From the NCBI RefSeq assembly GCF_050947875.1, contig NC_134569.1, positions 37,804,277-37,868,276 of the forward strand: a stretch of 64,000 bases of DNA. The letters are read 5' to 3'. This document shows positions 1-8,639 of this stretch, piece after piece. This DNA comes from Dermacentor variabilis. Its lineage: Eukaryota; Arthropoda; Arachnida; Ixodida; Ixodidae. The position numbers and the translations under genes are program-made. Below the pieces are notes generated by a model. It was not told the origin of the DNA, ran no database searches, and saw only the letters and a list, made by a program, of their open reading frames with translations. Every line of letters begins with the position of its first letter. Positions within the stretch are counted from its first letter, which is position 1.

Positions 1-257
1 ACGGTAGCAAAAGAAACCCTTTGCTGAACTGTGATTGACAAGAGAAGCAACATGAAATACGCCTCCTGAATTTGAATGCCCAAAGCATTGTGAATAAGAC
101 GGAGTTGCTTGAAGGATTGGCCTTAACACATGACCCTGACATAATCGCTATTACAGGAACATGGTTGAGAGTTGATATCGCGAGTGATGAAGTCTTTCCT
201 TCTTCCTATAATGTCTTGTGAAATGACAGATTAACTTGAGGTGGGGGCGTTGCGCTA

Positions 258-1469
258 TTGTTAAAGAAACCACTAAAATATGAGCCACTACCGTCGTTTG
301 AAGGGCACAAAAACGCTTTGTGTCGATTATTTCTTGGAAATACCATATTATTGGTGGGCGTCATCTATAGGCCTCCTGGCAGCTCGGTGAAATTCTTTAA
401 AAGCCTTGATAATTACCTAACAACTTTAAGTAAGAAAGCAAGAATAATAATCACTGGTGACTTCAATTCGCCTGGTGTAGATTGGGACGCAAGAATCCCA
501 AGTTCCACTGATAGGCTTCATGCAGATAGTATGTTAAAAACAATGGCTAAACTCAGTCTTATTCAGGTGGTCTCATCTCAAACGCGAGTACATGCGGCAA
601 GTTCGACGATGTTGGATTTATTGTTTCTATCCGAGGGAACGTTTGATTATGAAATTGATGTGGAAGAAGGAATATCTGACCACAAAGCAGTAATTGCATC
701 TCTTAAAGTCAACAATAAATTCTTAATTAAGAAATCGGCTAGTAAGGTATTTGATTTTTTACGAGCCAACAACACATCAATTCTCGACCGCATGGAAATC
801 GGTGTCGGTGAAATGCAACATCATGAAGATGTAAACGGGCTTTGGCATCACTTCCTGGGAGTCATAAATGATTGCTTGTTCAAATATGTTCCCCAAAAAA
901 CAAAAAGGACTGATAGGCCCAACCCACGAATAACACGAGATATTATTGATCTAAAAAGGCGACTGTGCCGTGCACGTCAGAGAATCCAAAGAGATGTGAC
1001 AGCTACCAGTAACCTCAGTGTGCAAGTGTGCAGCGAGTTAAAAAAAGCCAAAAGTTCTTTCTTTTCCAATACATTGACTAAATATATGCAAGAATCGCCG
1101 CAGAAGTTTTGGAGGTACATGTCAATGAGTAGAGACACAATCGAAGACGTTCTTGTAGATGACATGTCGTGTTCTGAACCCTCCCTCCTTGCTGAAGCGT
1201 TTAACAAGTACTTCTGCTCTGCATTCATCCCAAAGGATGACGGTGCTGTCGTAAAACACTCAGACATGAATCTTTCCGACAACGATATTGTTACCACGAA
1301 AGAAGGCATAACTGCTGCCTTGCTAAAACTAGACGACAAAAAGTCACCGGGCCCGGACAAGGTTACAAATGCTTTTCTTAAACATTATTCTGAGTGGGTA
1401 ACATGCTTTCTCGAAAAGCTTTTTTTTTGTTATCACTTCATAGTGGTATTATACCTGCTGACTGGCTGA
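258..1469 (+). pseudogene. CR1-like LINE ORF2 fragment: endonuclease to reverse transcriptase N-terminus
   Basis: An open stretch of 403 codons covers most of the endonuclease and the linker to the reverse transcriptase. Visible motifs are VIYRPPGSS, ITGDFNSPGVDW and SDHKAV for the endonuclease, then EAFNKYFCSAF and KKSPGPDKVTNAFL, which sit just before RT motif 0. Stops at about 220-237 cut off the first part of the endonuclease. After codon 380 the frame drifts into unrelated sequence and the correct frame shifts to the next entry, so there is a frameshift near 1400 around the run of T at 1421-1428. It would act in target-site nicking if intact. It is certainly LINE-derived and no longer functional. 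Confidence 0.85.
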
Positions 1470-2030
1470 TGGCAAGGGTAAAACAAATTTTCAAATCTGG
1501 AAGCAAGCTTGCAATTGGGAATTATCGCCCGATTTCTATTACGTGCACAATATGCAAGGTCATGGAACACAGAATTGCTAAGGAGTTAGTTCAGTACATA
1601 GAAAATAATAATCTTTTCTACAGTAAGCAGCATGGTTTTCGAAGAAGTCTGTCAACTGTGACCCAACTGTTTGAAACTGTCCACAGCTTTGCTGAGGCAG
1701 TCAACTCGAAAGCGCAAGTTGACGTAATTTCAATTGATATGTCAAAGGCATTTGATAAGGTCTGTCACAGGAAGCTCATCAGCAAGCTTTATGACTTTGG
1801 GGTCAACCAACAAATTACTAACTGGATTCAAGCGTACTTGTCAAATAGGCTGCAATTTGTTGAAATTCATGGTCAGCACTCCCAAAGCTTACCCGTATTT
1901 TCTGGTGTACCGCAATGGTCTGTGTTGGGGCCAGTATTATTCTTGATTTATATTAATGATATAGCTGAGCATGTAGATACTAGTGTTGAAGTTTATTTAT
2001 TTGCGGACGATTGTATATTGTACAAAGTGC
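1394..2030 (+). pseudogene. CR1-like LINE reverse transcriptase domain fragment
   Basis: This frame carries the palm and fingers of the reverse transcriptase. It shows NYRPISITCTICKVMEH, the KQHGFRR region, IDMSKAFDKVCH (catalytic D), GVPQWSVLGPVLFLIYIND and LFADDCILYK (catalytic DD). The W at the fourth position after GVP replaces the nearly invariant G, so the enzyme would be impaired. Homology stops at about 2030. The open frame runs on to 2155 only through the tRNA-like head of the nested element. The thumb continues at 5228-5467. The family is well recognised. The copy is dead. Confidence 0.88.
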
Positions 2031-2033
2031 AGC

Positions 2034-2104
2034 AGTGGCATAGAGGTAGAGCATCTGCCTCACGTACAAAAGGACCGTGGTTCGAATCCCGGTGCCGCGC
2101 TATT
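2034..2104 (+). promoter_or_regulatory. tRNA-like head with internal pol III A and B boxes at the 5' end of the RTE element
   Basis: TGGCATAGAGG (about 2036-2046) fits the A-box pattern, and GGTTCGAATCC (about 2080-2090) is an exact B box. The 3' side CGGTGCCGC can close an acceptor-like stem. A short A-rich stretch follows at about 2117-2128 and then the RTE leader. It may be a SINE inserted beside the LINE or a genuine pol III-type promoter of the LINE. The sequence alone does not decide. Confidence 0.6.
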
Positions 2105-2222
2105 TTCCACCGGATAAAAAAAAAAAGAAATCCGACAGTTAATAAAATTGCATAAACAGGCCTGGAATACAGCCTGATCCCGGTGACCAGAACCGGTAAC
2201 GCACTCCCTCACCAGAGCAGGA

Positions 2223-2672
2223 TTGGCCACCCTGGTGAAGTACTTGGCCGCAACCTCCTATATGAATACAAAAATCAAACCCCGGCCCTCAGTTCCCAAT
2301 AGCTGCGAATCAACTGACCACGGCGGCGGTCAGACCTGTGACGCAGCAGAGGGTGCTAAGAATCCCTGGATCTGCACAGGCTGCCATTGGAATATGAACC
2401 TGGCAACGTTTAATGCTAGAATGTTATCTAGTGAGGCGAGTCTAGCAGTGCTATTGGAGGAATTAGCGGGCAGGAAATGGGATATAATAAGGCTCAGTGA
2501 GGTTAGGAGGACAAAAGAAGCATATACAGTGTTAAAAAGCAGGCACGTCCTGTGCTATTTGGGCTTAGCGGAGAGACAAGAACTAGGAGTCAGATTCCTG
2601 ATTAATAAGAATTTGCTGGTAACACACAGGAATTCTATAGCATTAACGAGAGGGTGGCAGGTCTTGTTATGA
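2223..2672 (+). pseudogene. RTE-like LINE leader and start of endonuclease, truncated
   Basis: A 149-codon open frame runs from the 5' leader (PSVPNSCESTDHGGG, CDAAEGAK) into the endonuclease start NLATFNARMLSSEASL, followed by RKWDIIRLSEVRRTKE. In intact RTE proteins the endonuclease starts with a similar ATWNVR-type motif and continues through G-D-F-N. Here the frame ends at 2672, and MGDFNARVG lies in another frame near 2809. The protein would nick target DNA if it were complete. Confidence 0.75.
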
Positions 2673-3380
2673 AACTTAATAAGAGGTACAAATTGAAGGT
2701 CGTACAGGTCTACACCCTACATCCAGTGATGATGACCAGGAAGTCGAAAGCTTCTATGAAGACATGGAATCGGCTATTGGTAAAGTCAAAACAAAATACA
2801 CTATACTGATGGGCGACTTCAATGCCAGGGTAGGCAAGAAGCAGGCTAGAGACATGTCAGTGGGGGAATATGGCATAGGGTCTAGGAATAGCAGGGGAGT
2901 TTATTAGAAGAGTTTGCAAAACATAATATGTGGATAATGAATACCTTCTTCCGCAAGCAGGTTAGCCAAAAGTGGATGTGGAGGAGCCTGAATGGCGAGA
3001 CTAGAAATGAAACAGACTTCATACTATGCGCTAACCCTGGCATCATACAAGATGTGGACGTGCTCGGCAAGGTGCGCTGCAGTGACCATAGGATGGTAAG
3101 AACTCGAATCAGCCTAGACTTGAGGAGGGAACGGAAGAAATTGGTACATAAGAAGCCGATGAATGAGTTAGCGGTAAGAGGGAAAATAAAGGAATTCCGG
3201 ATCAAGCTACAGAACAGGCATTCAGCTTTATCTCAGAAAGAGGACCTTAGTGTTGAAGCAATGAATGACAATCTTGTGGGCATCATTGTGTACAATAGAA
3301 GTCGGTGGTAACTTCATTAGACAGGATACCAGTAAGCTATCGCAGGAGACGAAAGATCTGATATCAAGAAATGCCAATGT

Positions 3381-3710
3381 ATGAAAGCCTCTAACCCTAC
3401 AGCTAGAATAGAACTAAAAAAGCCTAAAAGCAGTGAAGAAAGCCTAAACACAGTGAAGAAGAAACTAGGAATAGGCAAGAATCAGATGTATGTGTTAAGA
3501 GACAACGCTGGCAATATCATTACTAATATGGATGAGATCGTTCAAGTAGCTGAGGAGTTCTATAGAAATTTATACAGTACCAGTGGCATCCACGATGATA
3601 ATGGAAGAGGGAATAGTTTAGAGGAATTTGAAATCCCACAACTAATGCCGGAAGAAGTAAAGAAATCCTTGGGAGCTATGCAAAGGGGGAAGGCAGCTGA
3701 AGAGGATTAG
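3381..3710 (+). pseudogene. RTE-like LINE endonuclease/RT linker fragment
   Basis: A 109-codon frame with EEFYRNLYST, the aromatic-rich region that precedes the reverse transcriptase in RTE proteins, and EEVKKSLGAMQRGKAAEED, which matches the usual EV..AL..MK.GKAPG.D motif 0 but has lost the proline-glycine step. A TAG stop follows at once. No other reading frame covers this stretch. It is a decayed part of the nested element. Confidence 0.7.
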
Positions 3711-3722
3711 GTAAAAGCAGAT

Positions 3723-4400
3723 TTGTTGAAGGATGGTGGGCAGATTGTTCTAGAAAAACTGGCCTCCCTGTATATGCAATGCCTCATGACCTCGAGTGTA
3801 CGGGAATCTTGGAAGAATGCCAACATAATCTTAATCCATAAGAAAGGGGACGCCAAAGACTTGAAAAATTATAGACCGATCAGCTTACTGTCTGTTGCCT
3901 ACAAAGTATTTACTAAGCTAATCGCAAATAGAATCAGGAACACCTTAGACTTCTGTCAACCAAAGGACTAGGCAGGATTTCATAAAGGCTACTCAACAAT
4001 AGACCATATTCACACTATCAATCAAATTATAGAGAAATGTGCAGAATATAACCAACCCTTAAATATAGCTTTCATTGATTATGAGAAAGCGTTTGATTCA
4101 GTCGAAACCTCAGCAGTCATGCAGGCATTACGGAATCGGGGTGTAGACGAGCCGTATGTAAATATACTGAAAGATACCTATAGCGGTTCCACAGCCACCG
4201 CAGTCCTCCATAAACAAAGCAACAAAATCCCAATAAAGAAAGGCGTCAGGCAGGGAGATAGGATCTCTCCAATGCTATTCACAGCGTGTTTACAGGAGGT
4301 ATTCAGAGACCTGGATTGGGAAGAATTGGGAATAGGAGTTAATGGAGAATACCTTAGTAACTTGCGATTCACTGATGATATTGCCTTGCTTAGTAACTAA
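3723..4400 (+). pseudogene. RTE-like LINE reverse transcriptase, broken into two frames
   Basis: Two open stretches (3723-3971 and 4119-4400) carry RT motifs in order: ANIILIHKKGD, NYRPISLLSVAYKVFTKL, then about 4077-4100 IDYEKAFDSVE, KKGVRQGDRISPMLFTACLQ, LDWEELGIGVNGEYLSNL and RFTDDIALLS. The catalytic box reads TDD in place of ADD, and a TAG stop interrupts 3969-3971. The KGVRQGD...LFTACL pattern is characteristic of RTE/BovB elements. The copy is inactive. Confidence 0.85.
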
Positions 4401-4850
4401 GGGGACCAATTGCAATGCATGCTCACTGACCTGGAGAGGCAAAGCAGAAGGGTGGGTCCAAAAATTAATCTGCAGGAAACTAAAGTAATGTTTAACAGTA
4501 TCGGAAGAGAACAGCAGTTTACGATAGGTAGTGAGGCACTGGAAGTGGTAAGGGAATACATCTACTTAGTGCAGGTAGTGACCGCGGATCCGGATCATGA
4601 AACGGAAATAATCAGAAGAATAAGAATGGACTAGGGTGCGTTTGACAGGCAGTCTTAGATCATGAACAGCAGGTCATCATTATCCCTCAAAAGAAAAGTG
4701 TACAACAGCTGTGTCTTACCAGTACTCACCTACGGAGCAGAAAGCTGGAGGCTTATGAAAAGGGTTCTACTTAAATTGAGGACGACGCAACGAGCTATGG
4801 AAAGAAGAATGATGGGTGTAACATTAACGGATAAGAAAAGAGCAGATTGA

Positions 4851-5120
4851 GTGAGGGAACAAACGCGAGTTAATGACATCTTAGTTGAAATCAAGGAAAA
4901 GAAATGGGCATGGGCAGGACATGTAATGAGGAGGGAAGATAACCGATGGTCATTAAGGGTTACGGACTGGATTCCAAGAGAAGGGAAGCGTAGCAGGGGG
5001 CGGCAGAAAGTTTGGTGGGCAGATGAGATTAAGTAGTTTGCAGGGAGAACGTGGCCACAATTAGCATGTGACCGGGGTAGTTGGAGAAGTATAAAAGAGG
5101 CCTTTGCCCTGCAGTGGGCA
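4851..5120 (+). pseudogene. RTE-like LINE C-terminus
   Basis: The frame reads VNDILVEIKEKKWAWAGHV, REDNRWSLRVTDWIP, RSRGRQKVWWADEIK and, after a stop, a tail ending AFALQWA. It is the conserved C-terminus of this RTE family. Reverse-strand copies of the same end occur at 15081-15338, 25415-25690 and 52311-52620, so this entry gives the reference for recognising them. The function of the region in RTE proteins is not well defined. Confidence 0.8.
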
Positions 5121-5140
5121 TAGCCAGGCTGATGTTGATG

Positions 5141-6060
5141 TATATTACACTGCCCAGTGAAATCAATAGATGATAAAAAATTACTTAATAAATCCTTGGA
5201 AGTCACAGTTGGTGCTCCAAATGGAATATGGAAATTAATTTTGATAAGACTGTGTGTATGACTGTCTCGAACAAGAAAATGCCACTATTTTTTAATTACT
5301 TTGTAGGCAACAAACAAATAGCCCGCATGACAAAACTAAAGTATCTTGGTGTAACCATCTCAAATAAGCTCAATCGGAACGGTCATGTAAATAAGATATG
5401 TGGATCCGCTCAGCGAAAACTTGCGATTTCTGAAAAGAAAATTGGCGCATGCAATGCCTGCAGTTAAACTTAAGGCGTATACAGCCGTTCTACACCCTTC
5501 TTTAGAATATGCTAGTGTTATATGGGATCCTCACCAGCAATATCAGAATAACCAACTTGAACGCATTCAGAGGCTTGCAATACGGTTTATATTTTCAGCG
5601 TATCACAAAACACAGTCCGTAACAACCTTGCTCGCTAGGGAAAATTTATCGACACCGGCGACATGCAGGAAAATTGAAGGACTGAAGTTTTTGTACCAGC
5701 TCTCTACTAATAAAATTAATTTAGATCAGTTGCGCTATTTGTTATGTCCTGGCAGAGTCTCTCCCCGCGTGAATCGCCCTTAAGTTTTTATGCCTTACAA
5801 TGCCAGAATTGATGTTTTTATATATTCTCTTCTCATTAAGACAATTGAAGATTGGAATGCCCTTGATGTACAGATTTTTTATGACACGACTGTACAATCA
5901 TTTATATGGAAGCTGGAAATGTACCTCTCGTGATGTATTTCTTTTGTTTCATTGCTTGATGTGTTGACAAAATGTGTCAGTCCTCCCACCCTGTACCAGC
6001 CCGAAAAGGGCTGACAGTATTTGAAATAAATATAAATAAATTAATAAATATAAAAATGAA
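5141..6060 (+). mobile_element. CR1-like LINE, 3' part: RT thumb, C-terminus and 3' tail
   Basis: After the nested element the CR1-like protein resumes: YITLPSEINR near 5141, then INFDKTVCMTVSNKK, TKLKYLGVTISN (5228-5467), PSLEYASVIWDPHQQYQN and RLAIRFIFSAYHK (5400-5783), and SPRVNRP with PYNARIDVF in another frame near 5790-5816. The 3' UTR holds a short hairpin AGCCCGAAAAGGGCT (5998-6012) and then an AAATAAAT-rich tail to about 6060. A frame change occurs inside the SAQRKL segment near 5420. The hairpin plus short A/T tail at the end fits CR1-type 3' ends. Confidence 0.85.
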
Positions 6061-6224
6061 AATAAAACTTTTCTAGCAAAGTGCATGGTGTTCAATGAAA
6101 GTAAGAGTAGAAAGATCAAAGCTTGTTGTGTTGAGGATTTCATAAGGTTGAGTTTCAGTGAACGAACGGCTGTGTTTCTAGTGCTGTTTGCAGAAATATT
6201 AAGTTGAGCTTCGATTGGTTCAGC

Positions 6225-6226
<2 letters not shown>

Positions 6227-6259
<33 letters not shown>

Positions 6260-6289
6260 TATATATATATATATATACATATATATTAT
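6227..6289. repeat. TA dinucleotide microsatellite
   Basis: An almost pure (TA)n run with single interruptions (GATA, CATA). It joins directly to the end of the next SINE, so it may have grown from that element's tail or target site. Confidence 0.95.
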
Positions 6290-6605
6290 AAGAAGCCAAC
6301 AAAGAAAGGCACCAAGGACAACATAGCTGAATTAAAGAAATAAATTAATGGAAATGAAAGTAGATGAAAAAACAACTGGCCACAAGTGGGACATGAACCC
6401 ACGTCTTCACATTATGCATGCGATGCTCTTACCAATTGAGCTACTGCGGCGCAATTTTCCCATCCACTTTCAGGGGTATTTATGTTTTACTAATAAAACT
6501 ACCTTTGAGAGTGTTAGCCAACGCCACCACTTACAAACCTTGGCGGCGGATGTGGTACATCCTTTCTGCCATAGGTGTCACGAGTGCATGATCTTATTTG
6601 GGTGA
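6290..6605 (-). mobile_element. Composite tRNA-derived SINE, copy 1 of a head-to-tail pair
   Basis: On the reverse strand the order is leader, tRNA-like module (about 6377-6452, with TAGCTCAATTGGTAAGAG as A box and GGTTCATGTCC as B box), a body starting with the GTTGTTTTTTCATC-type sequence, and the end TTGGCTTCTTA. The same parts occur at 16737-17570, where the leader, tRNA module and body are nearly intact, so the family can be recognised inside the window. Identity to the next copy is roughly 85 percent by eye. Confidence 0.85.
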
Positions 6606-6863
6606 CGGCAACTGGTCATTAGATGAAAAAACAACTGGCCACAGGTGGGATATCAACCCACGTCTTCGCATGACGCATGCAATGCTTTTACAAATTGAGC
6701 TATTGCGGCACCGTTTTCCCATCCACGTTCAGGGGTATTTATGTTTTACTACTAGAACAAACCCTGAGAGTGTTAGCCAGCGCCACCACTCACAAACATT
6801 GGCGGTGCATGTGGAGCATCCTTTCTGCCGGAGGGATCACATGTACATGATTTTATATATATA
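6606..6863 (-). mobile_element. Composite tRNA-derived SINE, copy 2, tail-truncated
   Basis: The second copy starts again at TAGATGAAAAAACAACTGG (6621), 260 bp after the same sequence in copy 1. It has the tRNA-like module (about 6637-6712) and the leader, but lacks the outer body and end. The two copies share leader, tRNA and inner body, so this is a tandem dimer and not two independent full insertions. Confidence 0.82.
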
Positions 6864-7170
6864 TACCACATTTATGCCAATACAAGGTGACGTTTTGTCT
6901 TGAAGTCACCCCGCCTCCTTACATGCGAGGCTGATAGATTCAGTTATTGTTCCAATATGGCAACTTCAGCACCACATTTTTTGTGATGCAGATTTTAGAC
7001 TGCAGCTCAAATTGTAGCAGCTGATAAATCTCGGCAGTTGAAGCAGTGCCGTACTCTTGCATGTATAACCCACACCAAGAATTCAAAATATTTAACAGTA
7101 AAAACGAGGTTGATTATATGTGAATTTTGCCTTGAGATGAGAGGAATTCAGCTTCAGCAGAAACGCTTAC
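6864..7170. other. No gene seen
   Basis: I find no exon of the ACSL gene and no recognisable repeat here. The donor of the last ACSL exon lies at 7169-7170, so this is the start of an intron whose next exon is not visible. Confidence 0.6.
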
Positions 7171-7321
7171 ATGGCATCCAAAGACGCATCTGAAGAATTC
7201 TAAAACTTCTTTCTTGGCAGGTGCAGAGGTTGTCAAGCCGTACTGAAAGTTGCCGCCCAGCTCATCGCGAATCTTCTTGAAGATGTACTTGTCCCATACT
7301 GTGTCAGTCGTCACAATGCCC
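7171..7321 (-). CDS. ACSL-like exon: WDKLIF.K....LGG...TGAAP segment
   Basis: The acceptor TGTGCTCAG precedes 7321 and the donor GTAAGC follows 7171. After one base of the split codon come 50 codons: GIVTTDTVWDKYIFKKIRDE, LGGNFQYGLTTSAPAKKEV and LEFFRCVFGCH. The family pattern is WDKL.F.K.Q..LGG.VR...TGAAP.S..VL.FLR...GC. The conserved TGAAP element is altered to TTSAPA. The exon ends in phase 0 just before the expected YEGYGQTE exon, which I could not find to the left. Confidence 0.9.
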
Positions 7322-7913
7322 CTGAGCACATTCAAGATGAAGCACAGATTTAGAATAGTTTTGTTTCCACAACTGCACATTCATCTCATGCAAACAGCCA
7401 GTATGTACAGGCAAGTGTGACGGAGGGAAAATTCAGTTTTAAATGCTCAATACTCATAGCAAGTTACCCACCTTACGTTACGGTCACAATGTTTTGCTTT
7501 CAGTAACTCTTAATGAGCCTCCAGAGGAGCTTGGGCAGTTTCAGTGTACAAACACAATACATCAAGTGCACAGTCAGAATCACCTATCTTAAATATTATG
7601 CTTGATGGGTTATGGCAGATTCATGACTGGCAGTCCACATGTTGAAACATTGGTTCCAGCAACATTCCTTGTTTGATCACTGTTGATCATGGAGAGATTA
7701 AATGTAATTTATACTGAACAGATTTACAATGAATTAATTTGGTGCCCCTTTAGATGTACTTAGAAAGCATCACAGAAGTCACATTTGCAGGTCAATGGAA
7801 CCTTGCTACTGATACTATTTTGTCATTGCAAGCTGTAAACAGTGCACAGCAACATTGTGCTCACATTTCAATGGTAGTCGCATTTAAATGGCAGAAATGC
7901 TTGCATTGATTAC

Positions 7914-7996
7914 TTTTTAAGAAGCTTGCGTTTCTGGTTCACAGCAAAGTTGAACACTGCTGTCTTGATGGCACTCTTGTGAACTTCAGAGTGAAC
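7914..7996 (-). CDS. ACSL-like exon: helical linker after VPRLLNR
   Basis: The acceptor TTCTTACAG precedes 7996 and the donor GTAATC follows 7914. The 83-bp exon reads VHSEVHKSAIKTAVFNFAVN, then QKRKLLK and two bases of a split lysine codon. In the family this is the amphipathic linker that reads like SALKR.LLNFA...K.AE. The lysine is completed by the first base of the next exon. No stops. Confidence 0.83.
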
Positions 7997-8135
7997 CTGT
8001 AAGAAATGAACAGAAGATCAGAAGAGCTAGGGGGTTCTAATGATTGCAAAAAGAAAGCGCACAGAAGTCAAACAGAAAAGATTTGGAGGACTCTTAAGCT
8101 TTGCCTTTAAGAGTGGAATGTGATAGCCTTCAAAG

Positions 8136-8291
8136 ATCCCTGACTGCTTCTCGCACTTCCTGAAACGCAGCCTCTTGCATGGCCGCAATGTGGTGGAGGC
8201 ACACACCATCTGGAGGTATTGCAAGAAACTGCACCCCAAGACCCTCGAGTACTGGCGTGCACAAATGGCGGACGCCATGACCGTTCTATAA
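8136..8291 (+). CDS. Unidentified short open frame inside an ACSL intron
   Basis: A 52-codon frame on the strand opposite the ACSL gene reads IPDCFSHFLKRSLLHGRN, VVEAHTIWRYCKKLHP and LEYWRAQMADAMTVL, then TAA. The composition is protein-like: charged and aromatic residues with no low complexity. AAAG sits just before it. An in-frame TAG lies 4 codons upstream, so it would be an internal exon or a truncated retrocopy. I do not recognise the family. TCTATAAATGG at 8285-8295 resembles a TATA box but may be chance. Confidence 0.3.
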   Translation: MPDCFSHFLKRSLLHGRNVVEAHTIWRYCKKLHPKTLEYWRAQMADAMTVL

Positions 8292-8639
8292 ATGGCAGAA
8301 ACGCTGGAAAAGGGGTTTCTTTGAGTTTTCGCGTAACAGAATTGTTTTCTCGTATAGTCAAATTACAATCCGATGCTACCATGTCTGTAGGTTGTGTGTA
8401 AGTCGTAGTACTTTATGATTTCTATACGTATTTTAGCTTGAGGAATTCAATTAGTTCAGTGACTTTCTTGCACCACATGGAGGGCTTGGGGTATGGATGG
8501 TTCGAAAATCTTTTTGCCAAAACGACATCAGACGATGGACACCAGATGGTGACGCGGAACGCTGACGCCGGATTTTCTGCGACACGGGGCCCTTAACGCT
8601 ATCGCGTTAAATTATGCACTCAATCCCGCCACTAAACAA

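Larger units (their letters stand above)
1..2030 (+). mobile_element. CR1-like non-LTR retrotransposon, 5' part, split by a nested RTE element
   Basis: The + strand encodes, across several frames, an endonuclease and then a reverse transcriptase. Near 70-165 a frame reads LNLNAQSIVNKTELL then DIIAITGTWL, the start of an APE-type endonuclease. GGGVALLLKK (about 240-270), VIYRPPGSS (about 363-388), ITGDFNSPGVDW (about 450-485) and GISDHKAV (about 671-694) are its later motifs. The reverse transcriptase follows with KSPGPD (about 1340), NYRPIS (about 1520), SIDMSKAFDKV (about 1731-1765) and LFADDCILYK (about 1999-2028). The protein is cut at 2030 and resumes near 5141. Stops and frame changes, and a W in the usual GVPQGSVLGP motif, show the copy is dead. 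The order EN then RT without RNase H, and the tail near 6000, fit the CR1 clade. The element probably starts left of the window. Confidence 0.88.
2031..5140 (+). mobile_element. RTE-like non-LTR retrotransposon nested in the CR1-like LINE, with a tRNA-like 5' head
   Basis: About 3.1 kb lies between the two halves of the CR1-like protein. It starts with a tRNA-like module (2034-2104), then a leader, an APE-type endonuclease (NLATFNARML near 2398, MGDFNARVG near 2809), a reverse transcriptase (NYRPISLLS near 3869, KGVRQGD near 4240, RFTDDIALLS near 4368) and the C-terminal region ending FALQWA near 5120. The last bases are GATGTTGATG, like the short trinucleotide tail of other RTE ends in this window (15081). 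Many stops and frameshifts are present. An 8-bp TGTATATT occurs at both edges (2012-2019 and 5139-5146) and may be part of a target-site duplication, but it is short. The endonuclease and RT motifs, the short 3' tail and the lack of RNase H point to RTE/BovB. Confidence 0.85.

Noticed and set aside
2012..5146. Firm target-site duplication TGTATATT around the RTE element
   Set aside because: It is only 8 bp, AT-rich, and the CR1 codons on both sides do not rejoin exactly, so I mention it as possible only.
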